Assembly: GCA_963540505.1 (NCBI GenBank)
Contig: CAUTMV010000003.1
Span: 124,001-188,000 of the forward strand
Length of the DNA: 64,000 nucleotides
DNA from: Wolinella sp963540505
GTDB taxonomy: Bacteria; Campylobacterota; Campylobacteria; Campylobacterales; Helicobacteraceae
Direction: 5' to 3'
This document shows positions 43,394-51,661 of the stretch, one piece after another; positions within the stretch are counted from its first letter, which is position 1, and each line of letters opens with the position of its first letter. Under the pieces are notes generated by a model. That model was not told the DNA's origin. It worked only from the letters and a program-made list of their open reading frames with translations, and made no database searches. The translations under genes and the position numbers were made by a program.

Positions 43394-45055
43394 ATGGTCG
43401 AGCATGAGAAACACAACGGCGAATATCAGGGGGAAGAAGAGGATTTCGCCTCACTGTTAGAGGAGTCATGGGGGAAGAGCGAGAGCGAGACGGTTAGCCA
43501 AGGGACGATCGTAGCCATCGAAGGCGAGAGCGTGCTTGTCGATGTGGGCGAAAAGATTGAAGGGCGGATTAATCTAGCTGAGATTCTCGATGAGAAGGGA
43601 GCGACAAAATATAAGGCGGGCGATGTGATTCCCATTATCATCACGGGGAATCGTAACGAACGCCCCATAATCTCGCACCAAAAAGCCCTCAAACGAGAGA
43701 AATTGCGCGAGAAAATCGCAAGCCTTGGCGAAAACTATCACGACGCCATCGTCGAAGGGGTCGTCGTGAGAAAAAACAGCGGGGGCTACATCATCGAGGC
43801 TGATGGAATTGAATATTTCATGCCCAAATTCATGTCCGCGCTCAAAGACGATCCTAAGCACATCGGCAAGAGCATTAAGGCGTGCATTGTGAATGTCAAA
43901 CCCAAAGAGGATACGATCGTCATCTCGAGGAAACGCTTCTTTGAGCTTGATGACAAAAAGAAAAAAGAGGGCGTAGCAAAGCTCCTTGAGGCAAGCGCGC
44001 CCCTTCAGGGAATCGTGAAGAAAATCACGAGCTTTGGGATGTTTGTGGAAGTTGAGGGAATCGAGGGGCTCGTGCACTACACGGAGATTAGCTTCCAAGG
44101 ACCTGTAAATCCTGCCAAACTCTATAAAGAGGGCGATATGGTCAAAGTCAAAGCGATTGCGTACGATGAGGAGCGTAAGCGACTTTCACTGTCAGTTAAA
44201 GCGACCGCCGATGATCCGTGGAAAGAGATCGAAAATGAACTTGAAGTGGGTGATGCAATCAATGTAGTCGTGAGTAACATCGAGCCCTACGGCGTGTTTG
44301 TGGATTTGGGAAACAATATCGAAGGATTCCTCCACGTCTCTGAAATCTCGTGGGATAAAAACATCAAACACCCCGATGAATACCTAAAACTGGGTCAAGA
44401 AGTCGATGTCGAAGTGATTGAGATTGATACCAAAAGGCGTCGTCTCAGAGTGTCGCTCAAAAAACTCCTCGCAAGACCTTTTGAACAATTTGCAAAAAAC
44501 CACAAAGAGGGCGAGATAGTCAAGGGGAAAGTAGCGACGCTAACGGACTTTGGGGCGTTTATTCAGCTGGATGCGGTCGATGGTCTTTTGCATAACGGAG
44601 ATGCCTTTTGGGATAAAAATCAAAAGTGTAAAGACTTCCTAAAAGAGGGCGAAGAGATTGAGGTTAAGATTATTAAAATCGATAAAGAAAAAGAGCGTGT
44701 CTCTCTTAGCCGCAAAAATCTCATCGCATCGCCTGCGGCGGATTTTGCCAAAAGTCATCAAATCGATGATGATGTCAAAGGGAAAATCCGCGACATTAAG
44801 GACTTTGGTGTCTTTATCAGCCTTGAGGGCGGCATGGACGCGCTCATTCGCTCAGAAGATCTCGCTCCGTTGAAAAAAGAGGATCTCAAAATCGGCGATG
44901 AGATTGAGGGGGTCATCTCGCTCATCGACAAGGAAAACAATCGCATTCGCGTCTCCGTGCGACGGCTTGAGCGCAAAAAAGAGAAAGAGAACATCAAGGC
45001 GTTTAATTCCGATGACAAAATGACCCTCGGAGACATTCTCAAAGATCGGCTCTAG
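43394..45055 (+). CDS. rpsA: Ribosomal protein bS1
   Basis: 553 residues with about six S1 RNA-binding repeats, e.g. GIVKKITSFGMFVEVEGIEG, VSNIEPYGVFVDLGNNIEGF, VATLTDFGAFIQLDAVDG and IRDIKDFGVFISLEGGMD. An acidic N-terminal tail (EYQGEEEDFASLLEES) provides the ribosome anchor. AGAAGGG lies five bases before the ATG. It delivers mRNA to the 30S subunit. Confidence 0.97.
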   Translation: MVEHEKHNGEYQGEEEDFASLLEESWGKSESETVSQGTIVAIEGESVLVDVGEKIEGRINLAEILDEKGATKYKAGDVIPIIITGNRNERPIISHQKALKREKLREKIASLGENYHDAIVEGVVVRKNSGGYIIEADGIEYFMPKFMSALKDDPKHIGKSIKACIVNVKPKEDTIVISRKRFFELDDKKKKEGVAKLLEASAPLQGIVKKITSFGMFVEVEGIEGLVHYTEISFQGPVNPAKLYKEGDMVKVKAIAYDEERKRLSLSVKATADDPWKEIENELEVGDAINVVVSNIEPYGVFVDLGNNIEGFLHVSEISWDKNIKHPDEYLKLGQEVDVEVIEIDTKRRRLRVSLKKLLARPFEQFAKNHKEGEIVKGKVATLTDFGAFIQLDAVDGLLHNGDAFWDKNQKCKDFLKEGEEIEVKIIKIDKEKERVSLSRKNLIASPAADFAKSHQIDDDVKGKIRDIKDFGVFISLEGGMDALIRSEDLAPLKKEDLKIGDEIEGVISLIDKENNRIRVSVRRLERKKEKENIKAFNSDDKMTLGDILKDRL

Positions 45056-45068
45056 GTAAGTCCGCTCA

Positions 45069-45545
45069 ATGCAACATCGTCCTTTAATCGTCGTGCTCAC
45101 GCTTTTGACCATAGGGGTTGCCGTGATGGTAGCCTCCGCTTATTTACAAACGCTAAGAGAGGTCGCGAGCCTCTCTTTTGATGAACTGCTTACAAAGGAT
45201 TCTCCTGTAGAAAAAAAGGAGCGCGCCTCCTCTTGGATGAGTCGATTCTCCGCAAAGGAGATTCCAAGCTACATCTATCCTGCGCCGGAACTGCGCGTCA
45301 GTTTGCGCTTCCCCACCGCCTCGCTTGAACTTCTTAAGACATTCCATGTCATCATAAACGAGATGAGTGCATATCAGTTTTTTTGCCTGAATCAGGTCTT
45401 GCTCGCGCACAAAATCGACTACTCCTATCATAAGGCAGGTGGGCGCGTGCAGCTCATCATCACGACACAGGACGAGGAGTATTTGCAGAGCGTTCTAAGG
45501 GAGCTTTCACGTTATGAGATCACTTATCAAATCCAAAAATCTTAA
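45069..45545 (+). CDS. Small membrane-anchored protein of unknown function (position of HP0398)
   Basis: 158 residues: one N-terminal membrane helix (about 6-27), then a soluble domain probably in the periplasm with the alternating strands PELRVSLRFPT and RVQLIITTQDEEYLQSVL. It occupies the same place between rpsA and serA as an uncharacterised H. pylori gene. No catalytic motif is visible. The ribosome site is weak, and it starts 13 bases after rpsA, so it may depend on rpsA transcription. Confidence 0.8.
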   Translation: MQHRPLIVVLTLLTIGVAVMVASAYLQTLREVASLSFDELLTKDSPVEKKERASSWMSRFSAKEIPSYIYPAPELRVSLRFPTASLELLKTFHVIINEMSAYQFFCLNQVLLAHKIDYSYHKAGGRVQLIITTQDEEYLQSVLRELSRYEITYQIQKS

Positions 45546-45562
45546 CTATCAAGGACACAACC

Positions 45563-47146
45563 ATGACTAAACATAAAATCGCTGTTTGCGACCACATTCA
45601 TCAAAAGGGTCTGGATCTGCTGGCAAAAGAGAGCGATGTCGAGCTCGTCAATCTCTCTGCGGTTCCCAAAAGCGAGCTCTTGCCTATGCTGCATGACGCG
45701 GATATTGCCATTACGCGCAGCTCGACTGAGGTTGATTCCGCCTTTTTGGAAGCGGCTAAAAAGATACGAGCGATCGTGCGCGCGGGTGTAGGTGTGGATA
45801 ACGTCGATATTGACGGTTGCAGCCGCAGGGGGATCATCGTCATGAACGTCCCTACAGCCAACACCATCGCTGCTGTGGAGCTTACACTCGCTCATATGCT
45901 AAGCGCGTGCCGTAATTTCCCGGGTGCGAACCATCAGCTCAAAAATGAGCGGATTTGGAAGCGCGAGGACTGGTATGGCACGGAGCTTAAGGATAAGAAG
46001 CTCGGGGTTATCGGCTTTGGGAACATCGGAAGCCGCGTTGCACTGCGCGCCAAAGCCTTTGAAATGGAGGTGCTCGCCTACGACCCCTATATCAAGCCCT
46101 CAAAAGCGACTGATTTGGGAATCGCCTATACGACGAACTTTGATGATATTATTGCGTGTGATATTATCACAATCCACACGCCCAAAAATAAAGAGACGAT
46201 CAATATGATCGACAAAGAGCAGATTGCAAAGATGAAAGAGGGCGTGATCCTCATCAACTGCGCGCGCGGAAATCTCTACAACGAGGAGGCTCTCATCGAG
46301 GGGCTCAAGAGCGGCAAAATCCGATGGGCGGGGCTGGATGTCTTTGGCAAAGAGCCCGCGACAAGCAATCCGCTCCTAGATCTGCCCAATCTTTACGTTA
46401 CGCCACACATCGGCGCAAATACGCTGGAATCGCAGGAGAAAATCGCCATTCAAGCCGCAGGAGCAGCCCTCGAAGCGGCACGAGGCTCAAGTCATCCTAA
46501 CGCACTCAATCTGCCTATCAAAGAGAGCGAGCTTCCCGCCTTCTTAAAGCCCTATCTCGAACTTGTGCAAAAGATGGGATTCTTTGCGATACAGGCGAAT
46601 AAAGCCCCTATTCGCTCCTTTAATATCACAGCTGAGGGCGAAATCGCGGGGTATCTTGATTCGCTTGCGACCTTTGGGCTTGTGGGCGCACTCAATGCGA
46701 GTCTCGGGGACAAGGTCAATTATGTCAATGCCCCCTATGTAGCGAAAGAGCGGGGAATCGAGCTCAGAAAAGAGTCTAAAAGTGCACAAAGCGGCTATCA
46801 AAATATGCTAAGGATCAAGCTCGTGACCGAGAAAGGCGAGCTTAGTCTCAGCGGCACGGTCTTTGGCGAGAATCTTCAGAGAATCGTCGAGATTGAGGGC
46901 TTTGGACTGGATATTGAGCCCAAAGGACGTATGATTTTATTCCAAAATACCGACGTGCCCGGTGTCATCGGTATGATAGGCACGATTCTCGCAAATCATC
47001 ACATTAATATCGCGGATTTCCGCCTCGGTAGAAATGCAAAACAAGCACTCGCGGTCATTCTCGTGGATAGCGGAGTGAGCAATGGAGTGCTTGATGAGTT
47101 GGGTGCGATTGAAGCTTGCCTAGGAATCAGATACGTCCTCCTCTAG
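45563..47146 (+). CDS. serA: D-3-phosphoglycerate dehydrogenase
   Basis: 527 residues: catalytic and NAD-binding domains (GVIGFGNIGSRVALRAKAF, TIHTPKNKETINMI, VTPHIGANTLESQ with the catalytic histidine), an intervening ASB-like domain, and a C-terminal ACT domain starting near residue 452 (MILFQNTDVPGVIGMIG). This is the long SerA form. It commits 3-phosphoglycerate to serine synthesis and may sense serine through the ACT domain. AAGGA lies seven bases before the ATG. Confidence 0.97.
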   Translation: MTKHKIAVCDHIHQKGLDLLAKESDVELVNLSAVPKSELLPMLHDADIAITRSSTEVDSAFLEAAKKIRAIVRAGVGVDNVDIDGCSRRGIIVMNVPTANTIAAVELTLAHMLSACRNFPGANHQLKNERIWKREDWYGTELKDKKLGVIGFGNIGSRVALRAKAFEMEVLAYDPYIKPSKATDLGIAYTTNFDDIIACDIITIHTPKNKETINMIDKEQIAKMKEGVILINCARGNLYNEEALIEGLKSGKIRWAGLDVFGKEPATSNPLLDLPNLYVTPHIGANTLESQEKIAIQAAGAALEAARGSSHPNALNLPIKESELPAFLKPYLELVQKMGFFAIQANKAPIRSFNITAEGEIAGYLDSLATFGLVGALNASLGDKVNYVNAPYVAKERGIELRKESKSAQSGYQNMLRIKLVTEKGELSLSGTVFGENLQRIVEIEGFGLDIEPKGRMILFQNTDVPGVIGMIGTILANHHINIADFRLGRNAKQALAVILVDSGVSNGVLDELGAIEACLGIRYVLL

Positions 47147-47196
47147 AGGAGGGGCAACGTAAAGAGGTTTGCGCTTCTAAAAGTGGAAGCAACCTC
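47137..47196. terminator. Palindrome over the serA stop and a following hairpin
   Basis: CCTCCTCTAGAGGAGG (47137-47152) is a perfect 16-base palindrome containing the serA TAG. A second hairpin follows: GAGGTT (47164-47169) with AACCTC (47191-47196), enclosing GCTTC (47173-47177) with GAAGC (47186-47190). Neither is followed by a T-run, so termination is uncertain. The rest of the spacer up to ubiE (47325) has a GC-rich GGGGCG/CGCCCC repeat but no gene. Confidence 0.35.
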
Positions 47197-47324
47197 ACGG
47201 AATTAGGTAACTTTTGCCCGTTTTGCAGGGTTTTTGAGAATCAGGAGCAAAAAGTGGGGTAAGGGGCGGGTTCAGCCCAAGTTCGCCCCCGCTTGCCAAG
47301 ATTGACAAAAGCTTGTTTGGATAT

Positions 47325-48035
47325 TTACCGCTTTTTGGCGATGAAGAGCGTTGAGATATTCGCCGAGTAGCTTTTACTAAAAACTACTTCGAGTCCGATT
47401 CCCGCCAATTCCGCATTCAGCATACTTCGCGTCAAAAACTCCTCAATGGAATCAGGCAGATATTTATACGCTGCATAGTTTTTTGAGATAATTCCGCCAA
47501 GATAGGGGAGAATCCGCTTGGTGTAAAACCTCATAATGCGCTCAAGAAGCGTATTCTTCTCGCTTTTGGTAAATTCCAAAATCACGAGCACCCCGCCGGG
47601 ACGCAGCACACGATGAAACTCCGCGAGTGCCCTCTCCCGCTCCACGACATTCCGCAGCCCATAGGCAATCGAGACAATATCCGCGCTCTCGCTCTCTAGG
47701 GGCAGCTCCTTAGCTTCAGCCTTGATGAAATTCACATACGCGAGCTTTTGGCACGCGACATTCAGCATACCCTGTGAGGGGTCGATTCCCGTGATTTGCT
47801 CGATACAAATTCCCTTGGATTTGGCGTTTTTCTCCCAGTGCAAAATCATATCGCCCGTCCCGCACGCCACATCAAGAATCCGCACACTCTCCTTGCCCAG
47901 ATGAGAAAAAGCAAGCTCACACGCCTTTTTGCGCCACGAAATATCAATCCCGCAGCTTAAGAGGCGATTAGCCAAATCATAGCTCCCCGCAATATCATCA
48001 AACATTTGGACAATCTCTTGCTGCTTCTCTCTCAC
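47325..48035 (-). CDS. ubiE: Demethylmenaquinone methyltransferase (UbiE/MenG)
   Basis: 236 residues, class I SAM methyltransferase. Motifs: VQMFDDIAGSYDLANRLLS, RILDVACGTGDM, GIDPSQGMLNVA and IAYGLRNVVERERAL. It performs the final methylation to menaquinone, the only quinone expected here. The GTG at 48035 overlaps the OsmC stop (GTGA) and has AAAGGAG five bases upstream; the frame extends to 48098 but that would overlap the OsmC gene needlessly. Confidence 0.95.
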   Translation of the reverse strand: MREKQQEIVQMFDDIAGSYDLANRLLSCGIDISWRKKACELAFSHLGKESVRILDVACGTGDMILHWEKNAKSKGICIEQITGIDPSQGMLNVACQKLAYVNFIKAEAKELPLESESADIVSIAYGLRNVVERERALAEFHRVLRPGGVLVILEFTKSEKNTLLERIMRFYTKRILPYLGGIISKNYAAYKYLPDSIEEFLTRSMLNAELAGIGLEVVFSKSYSANISTLFIAKKR

Positions 48036-48460
48036 GCTAGCTCCTTTGGGGGCTGGATAATCGCACCGTTGTGGCGCACGGAGTAGCTCATCGTGCACCC
48101 CTTGCGCACAGTATTAATCGTCGTGCAATACTGCTCCGTGCTCGCCTCCACCCACGAGAGCGCCTCTTCATCAGACGCAGCGGAATCGAAGGAATACAAA
48201 ATCTCCAAACGCTCAAAACGCGCGGGCGATTCCCCACTTGGATAGGCTTTGACACTGAGTGACAGCCCGCTTAGCGCAATTCCGCGCGTGCTGGAGAGCT
48301 CTAGCATGTCATACGCGCTACACCCAAGTAACCCGGCTAAAAACATCTCCTTGGGTGAGGTCTGCGCGCAGTCAAACTCGATTCCCAAATGCGCGCCATT
48401 TGCTTTGAAGCACTTCTGTGCAAGGTGTCGGACGTTCACTTCTACGATGGGCTTGCTCAT
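48032..48460 (-). CDS. OsmC/Ohr-family protein
   Basis: 142 residues. The two family cysteines lie in FLAGLLGCSAYDML and TEQYCTTINTVRKGC. OsmC-like proteins reduce peroxides with paired cysteines; this one is nearer the YhfA/OsmC-like subgroup and its substrate is unknown. Its ATG overlaps the argH stop (ATGA) and its stop overlaps ubiE, so argH-osmC-ubiE is a coupled unit. Confidence 0.88.
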   Translation of the reverse strand: MSKPIVEVNVRHLAQKCFKANGAHLGIEFDCAQTSPKEMFLAGLLGCSAYDMLELSSTRGIALSGLSLSVKAYPSGESPARFERLEILYSFDSAASDEEALSWVEASTEQYCTTINTVRKGCTMSYSVRHNGAIIQPPKELA

Positions 48461-49848
48461 TTTTTCCTCTTTTTAAGCCACGCACGCAGGGTTTTAATCT
48501 GAAGCTCCGTCTGCTCGCTCGATGTTCCACCTTGAGAATTGCGCGCATTCATCGAGTTTTTAAGGTTGAGTGCCTCCAAAACCCCCACCTTAATCCTAGG
48601 ATCAAGAGCCAAAATCTCCTCCTCTTTAAGCTCGGTAATATCCTTGCGCTTTGATTCCGCGTATGCGACGATCCGCCCCGTGATATGGTGCGCCTCGCGG
48701 AAAGGCACGCCACACGATTGCACCAAAAAGTCCGCCAAATCCGTCGCGCTCAAATGCCCGATACGGCACGCTTCCCTCATGCGTTTAGTATTCACACTCA
48801 TGCTCTCCAGTGCCTCTTTGAGGATTTTTAGGCTGATTTGCACCGTCTCTATGCTATCAAGCACGCTCTCTTTATCCTCTTGTGTGTCCTTGTTGTAAGC
48901 TAAAGGCAAGCCCTTCATGACGGTCAAAAGCGAGAGCAGATTCCCATAAACTCGCCCACTCTTGCCTCGCAGCAGCTCAGGGACGTCCGGGTTTTTCTTC
49001 TGAGGCATAATCGAGCTCCCGGTCGAATAGGAATCACTCAGGCTAATAAAGCCGAATTCATAGCTGCTCCACAGCACAAGCTCCTCGCTTAGGCGCGAAA
49101 CGTGCATCATGATTAGGGCAATCCCATAGAGCAGATCCAGCGCAAAATCACGATCGCTTACCGTATCCATGGCATTAAGCGTAGGTGCTTGGAATCCGAG
49201 CTTGCGTGCCAAAAACTCCCTATCATTCGCATAAGGCGTCCCCGCAAGAGCCGCCACGCCCAAAGGGCAATAATCATGTAGCGCATAACTGTCCGCAAGC
49301 CGCTCCACATCGCGCTTAAACATACATGCATATGCGACAAGATGAAAGCCGAAATTCACAGGCTGCGCGTGCTGGAGGTGTGTCATGCCGGGCATGAGCG
49401 TCTTTGTGTGCTTTGAGGCAATCTTTAAAAGCGTATCCATAAGCTCCATGAGAGAGGCGCGGATTTCTCGATTATGGCGTTGCGTGAACATCCTAAAATC
49501 AAGCGCGACCTGATCATTGCGACTGCGCGCGGTGTGAAGCTTCTTGCCACTCTCGCCGATGAGCTCGGTAAGACGCGACTCAATCGCCATATGAATATCC
49601 TCACAAGCGATTTTAAACTCAAATTCACCCCGTTCAATCTCGCCCAGCACGCAATCTAACCCCTGCGCAATCTCCTCATACTCGACCTTGGTGAGAATCT
49701 TCTGCTTATAGAGCATTTTCGCATGCACTTTAGATCCCTCTATATCCTCGCGATAGAGAGCTTTATCAAAAGGCAAAGAGGCATTAAACCGCTCCAAAAG
49801 CTCCGCACTCGCCTCGCTAAAACGCCCTGACCACATTTTTTCCATCAT
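48457..49848 (-). CDS. argH: Argininosuccinate lyase
   Basis: 463 residues. Signature GSSIMPQKKNPDVPELLRGK, with HTARSRNDQVALDFR and GMTHLQHAQPVNFG, is diagnostic of the fumarase/argininosuccinate lyase superfamily, ArgH branch. It releases arginine and fumarate. Three starts lie close together: GTG 49854, ATG 49848 and ATG 49845. AAGG five bases before 49848 decides it. Confidence 0.96.
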   Translation of the reverse strand: MMEKMWSGRFSEASAELLERFNASLPFDKALYREDIEGSKVHAKMLYKQKILTKVEYEEIAQGLDCVLGEIERGEFEFKIACEDIHMAIESRLTELIGESGKKLHTARSRNDQVALDFRMFTQRHNREIRASLMELMDTLLKIASKHTKTLMPGMTHLQHAQPVNFGFHLVAYACMFKRDVERLADSYALHDYCPLGVAALAGTPYANDREFLARKLGFQAPTLNAMDTVSDRDFALDLLYGIALIMMHVSRLSEELVLWSSYEFGFISLSDSYSTGSSIMPQKKNPDVPELLRGKSGRVYGNLLSLLTVMKGLPLAYNKDTQEDKESVLDSIETVQISLKILKEALESMSVNTKRMREACRIGHLSATDLADFLVQSCGVPFREAHHITGRIVAYAESKRKDITELKEEEILALDPRIKVGVLEALNLKNSMNARNSQGGTSSEQTELQIKTLRAWLKKRKK

Positions 49849-49943
49849 TTGCACCTTATGTTGGGCTGTTTTTACAAGGGGGGATTATAACATCTCGCGC
49901 AAAGAGGCGTGCAGCTAAAATTCAGAGCCTCCTTGCGCAGCGT

Positions 49944-50378
49944 CTAAAAGGGCTTTAGCACGCCAAAAATCACGATTCCTATCATGAGGAGCGTCGGGAC
50001 TTCGTTATAAAAACGGAAGAACACTCCGGGCTTAAAACAGCGATCCTCGCGGAAAAGCTTGAGATAGCGACCGTTATCAAAATGATAGACGAGCAGCAAA
50101 AGGGCGAATAGAATTTTCGCGTGTAGCCAGCCGCTGCCGCTTAACATCGAGGGGTTTAAGATAATCATCACAATTCCCGAGATTACCGTCCCCAGCATCG
50201 CGGGCCAGCCGATGAAGTTGTAGAGCTTGTCTTCTTGGATTTTCACCACGCGGACAAACTCGCGATTCTCGATATGCTCGGCATGATAGACATACAGCCG
50301 TGGCAGATAAAAGAGCACCGCCATCCACGAGATAAACGCCATGAAATGAAACGCCTTGATCCACATGTAATATTCCAT
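49944..50378 (-). CDS. hemJ: Protoporphyrinogen oxidase HemJ
   Basis: 144 residues with four membrane segments. The first contains the conserved histidine (WIKAFHFMAFISWMA), and WLHAKILFALLLLVYH carries further conserved histidines of the HemJ/UPF0093 family, which completes oxygen-independent haem synthesis. ATG at 50378 has AAGGAG six bases upstream; an in-frame start at 50405 is weaker. Confidence 0.92.
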   Translation of the reverse strand: MEYYMWIKAFHFMAFISWMAVLFYLPRLYVYHAEHIENREFVRVVKIQEDKLYNFIGWPAMLGTVISGIVMIILNPSMLSGSGWLHAKILFALLLLVYHFDNGRYLKLFREDRCFKPGVFFRFYNEVPTLLMIGIVIFGVLKPF

Positions 50379-50645
50379 TGCCCACTCCTTTATGGTAATT
50401 TCCACGCCATTTTAGCCAAAAAAGTCTGAAATGGGTGCGCCTTAAACTGCTAAGGATTTTCAAAACATGAGTAAAAATTAAGGAGCGGATTTTGTGGGAA
50501 TCCACTAAATAGGGAGAGCTTTTGTGATAGCAATCCCCCCTTTTTTTGCTCTATCCTTGCTGTAAGAGGGTAAAGTGCGGGTTTGTATTAAAGATCATTT
50601 AATGTATGAGTAAAGCCTAATTGTTTTTTCTTCGCTCTGGCGTCT

Positions 50646-51006
50646 TCAAACGTAAATACCTCTAGCAGCTCGCCCCGTGGAAGCGTTTGTTACTGTCATC
50701 CTGCCATCACAAAGCACCCCATTATTAAAGAATAATCCTTCAAGTTTCCCCTTTTTGTTATAGCACACAATCATTAGTATCCCGCTTCCATTGCGACAAT
50801 CCCCCTGAATACACTGATAGCTACCACAACCACAAGACCTATATATAGTATCAATGACCCCAGAGAAGGCTCTCCTGTATAGACTATCCTATCCGTACCG
50901 CTTAGATTCCTGCAACTAGCCCCGTAAGAGACGCCAAGAGCACCATGCTCGCAAGTAACAATCTAACCACTTTTTGATTCCTTTCTATCCTTGAATTCAT
51001 TATCAT
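50646..51006 (-). pseudogene. Frameshifted gene for a cysteine-rich exported protein, MORN-like
   Basis: ATG at 51006 (AGGGA seven bases upstream) opens a signal-peptide-like start with VVRLLLASMVLLASLTG, then stops at 50902. Adding one G to the GGGG run at 50921-50924 moves into a frame reading ASCRNLSGTDRIVYTGEP. Adding one G to the next GGGG run (around 50860) moves into a third frame, open for about 70 codons: VIDTIYRSCGCGSYQCIQGD, then RNGSGILMIVCYNKKGKLEG, ending at TGA 50646. The composite has about 120 residues. CIQGDCRNGSG and GKLEGLFFNNG resemble MORN-repeat proteins of related bacteria. Two true frameshifts, or homopolymer errors, would explain it. Confidence 0.55.
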
Positions 51007-51097
51007 ATCGATTCCCTCATCTGCCCCAGCAGACAGAAAGATATCAATATATGGTAATCATATATATCGTGGCTTAAATTGTATCTGCGAAAATCAT

Positions 51098-51283
51098 CTA
51101 TGGAAAATGCGTTTGATTCCTGTATCTCATGGATAACAACATGGAGAATGTAGTAGCAGCGCAGCCAAGATTCTCAAAACTATCCCTATCTGCCCAAGAT
51201 ATAGACGTATAGTTTTCGCAAGCGGTGCTTAAAGTAAGAGAGCAAGGGGAACCCACCGACAAAACGTGCAGCGGGTTGGTAAA
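51098..51283 (-). pseudogene. Open remnant in frame after the rplQ stop
   Basis: Directly after the rplQ TGA the same frame stays open for 61 codons to a TAG at 51098, reading for example SPCSLTLSTACENYTSISWA and DSFENLGCAATTFSMLLSM. It has no good start codon or ribosome site. The cysteine and FxNxGCA pattern faintly recalls the C-terminus of CpaD-type pilus lipoproteins, but I cannot test that. It may be the tail of a lost gene joined to rplQ by a deletion, or chance. Confidence 0.3.
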
Positions 51284-51634
51284 TCAAACAAGCTCGATGA
51301 AAGCCATCGGAGCTGCATCGCCTTTACGCAAGCGAGTGCGCACGATTCTCGTGTATCCTCCGTTACGTTCACTATATTTTGGAGCGATTTCCACTACAAG
51401 CTTATTCGTCGCGCTCTTATCCTGCAAATGCGCAAAAACTGCACGATGTGCATTAAATGACCCCTCGGAAGCCTTAGTGATAAGCTTCTCGACATAAGAC
51501 TGCAACTCCTTAGCCTTCATCAGGGTAGTCTCGATCTTTTGATGTTCTACCAAAGCGACCGCAAGATTCTTCAACAATGCCTTGCGGTGTGCTGAAGTCC
51601 TGCCCAGCTTCCTATATCCATGGTTATGTCTCAT
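51284..51634 (-). CDS. rplQ: Ribosomal protein bL17
   Basis: 116 residues starting MRHNHGYRKLGRTSAHRKAL, with RTRLRKGDAAPMAFIELV at the end, a complete bL17 of normal length. It is the last gene of the S10-spc-alpha cluster, 27 bases after rpoA. No terminator is visible after it; the following sequence is the decayed stretch. Confidence 0.98.
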   Translation of the reverse strand: MRHNHGYRKLGRTSAHRKALLKNLAVALVEHQKIETTLMKAKELQSYVEKLITKASEGSFNAHRAVFAHLQDKSATNKLVVEIAPKYSERNGGYTRIVRTRLRKGDAAPMAFIELV

Positions 51635-51661
51635 AGAATTTCCTTAAATTAATTTACAGCT

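Larger units (their letters stand above)
50379..51283. other. Gene-poor decayed stretch between hemJ and rplQ
   Basis: About 900 bases without an intact gene, more AT-rich by eye than its surroundings. It holds the two minus-strand remnants listed separately (50646-51006 and 51098-51283) and a C6T7 homopolymer pair at 50535-50547 upstream of hemJ. H. pylori does not have hemJ beside rplQ as far as I recall, so this may be a rearrangement or insertion scar. Confidence 0.55.

Noticed and set aside
50535..50547. C6T7 tract upstream of hemJ as a phase-variation repeat
   Set aside because: Both runs are short and lie about 160 bases from the gene; no evidence for variation.
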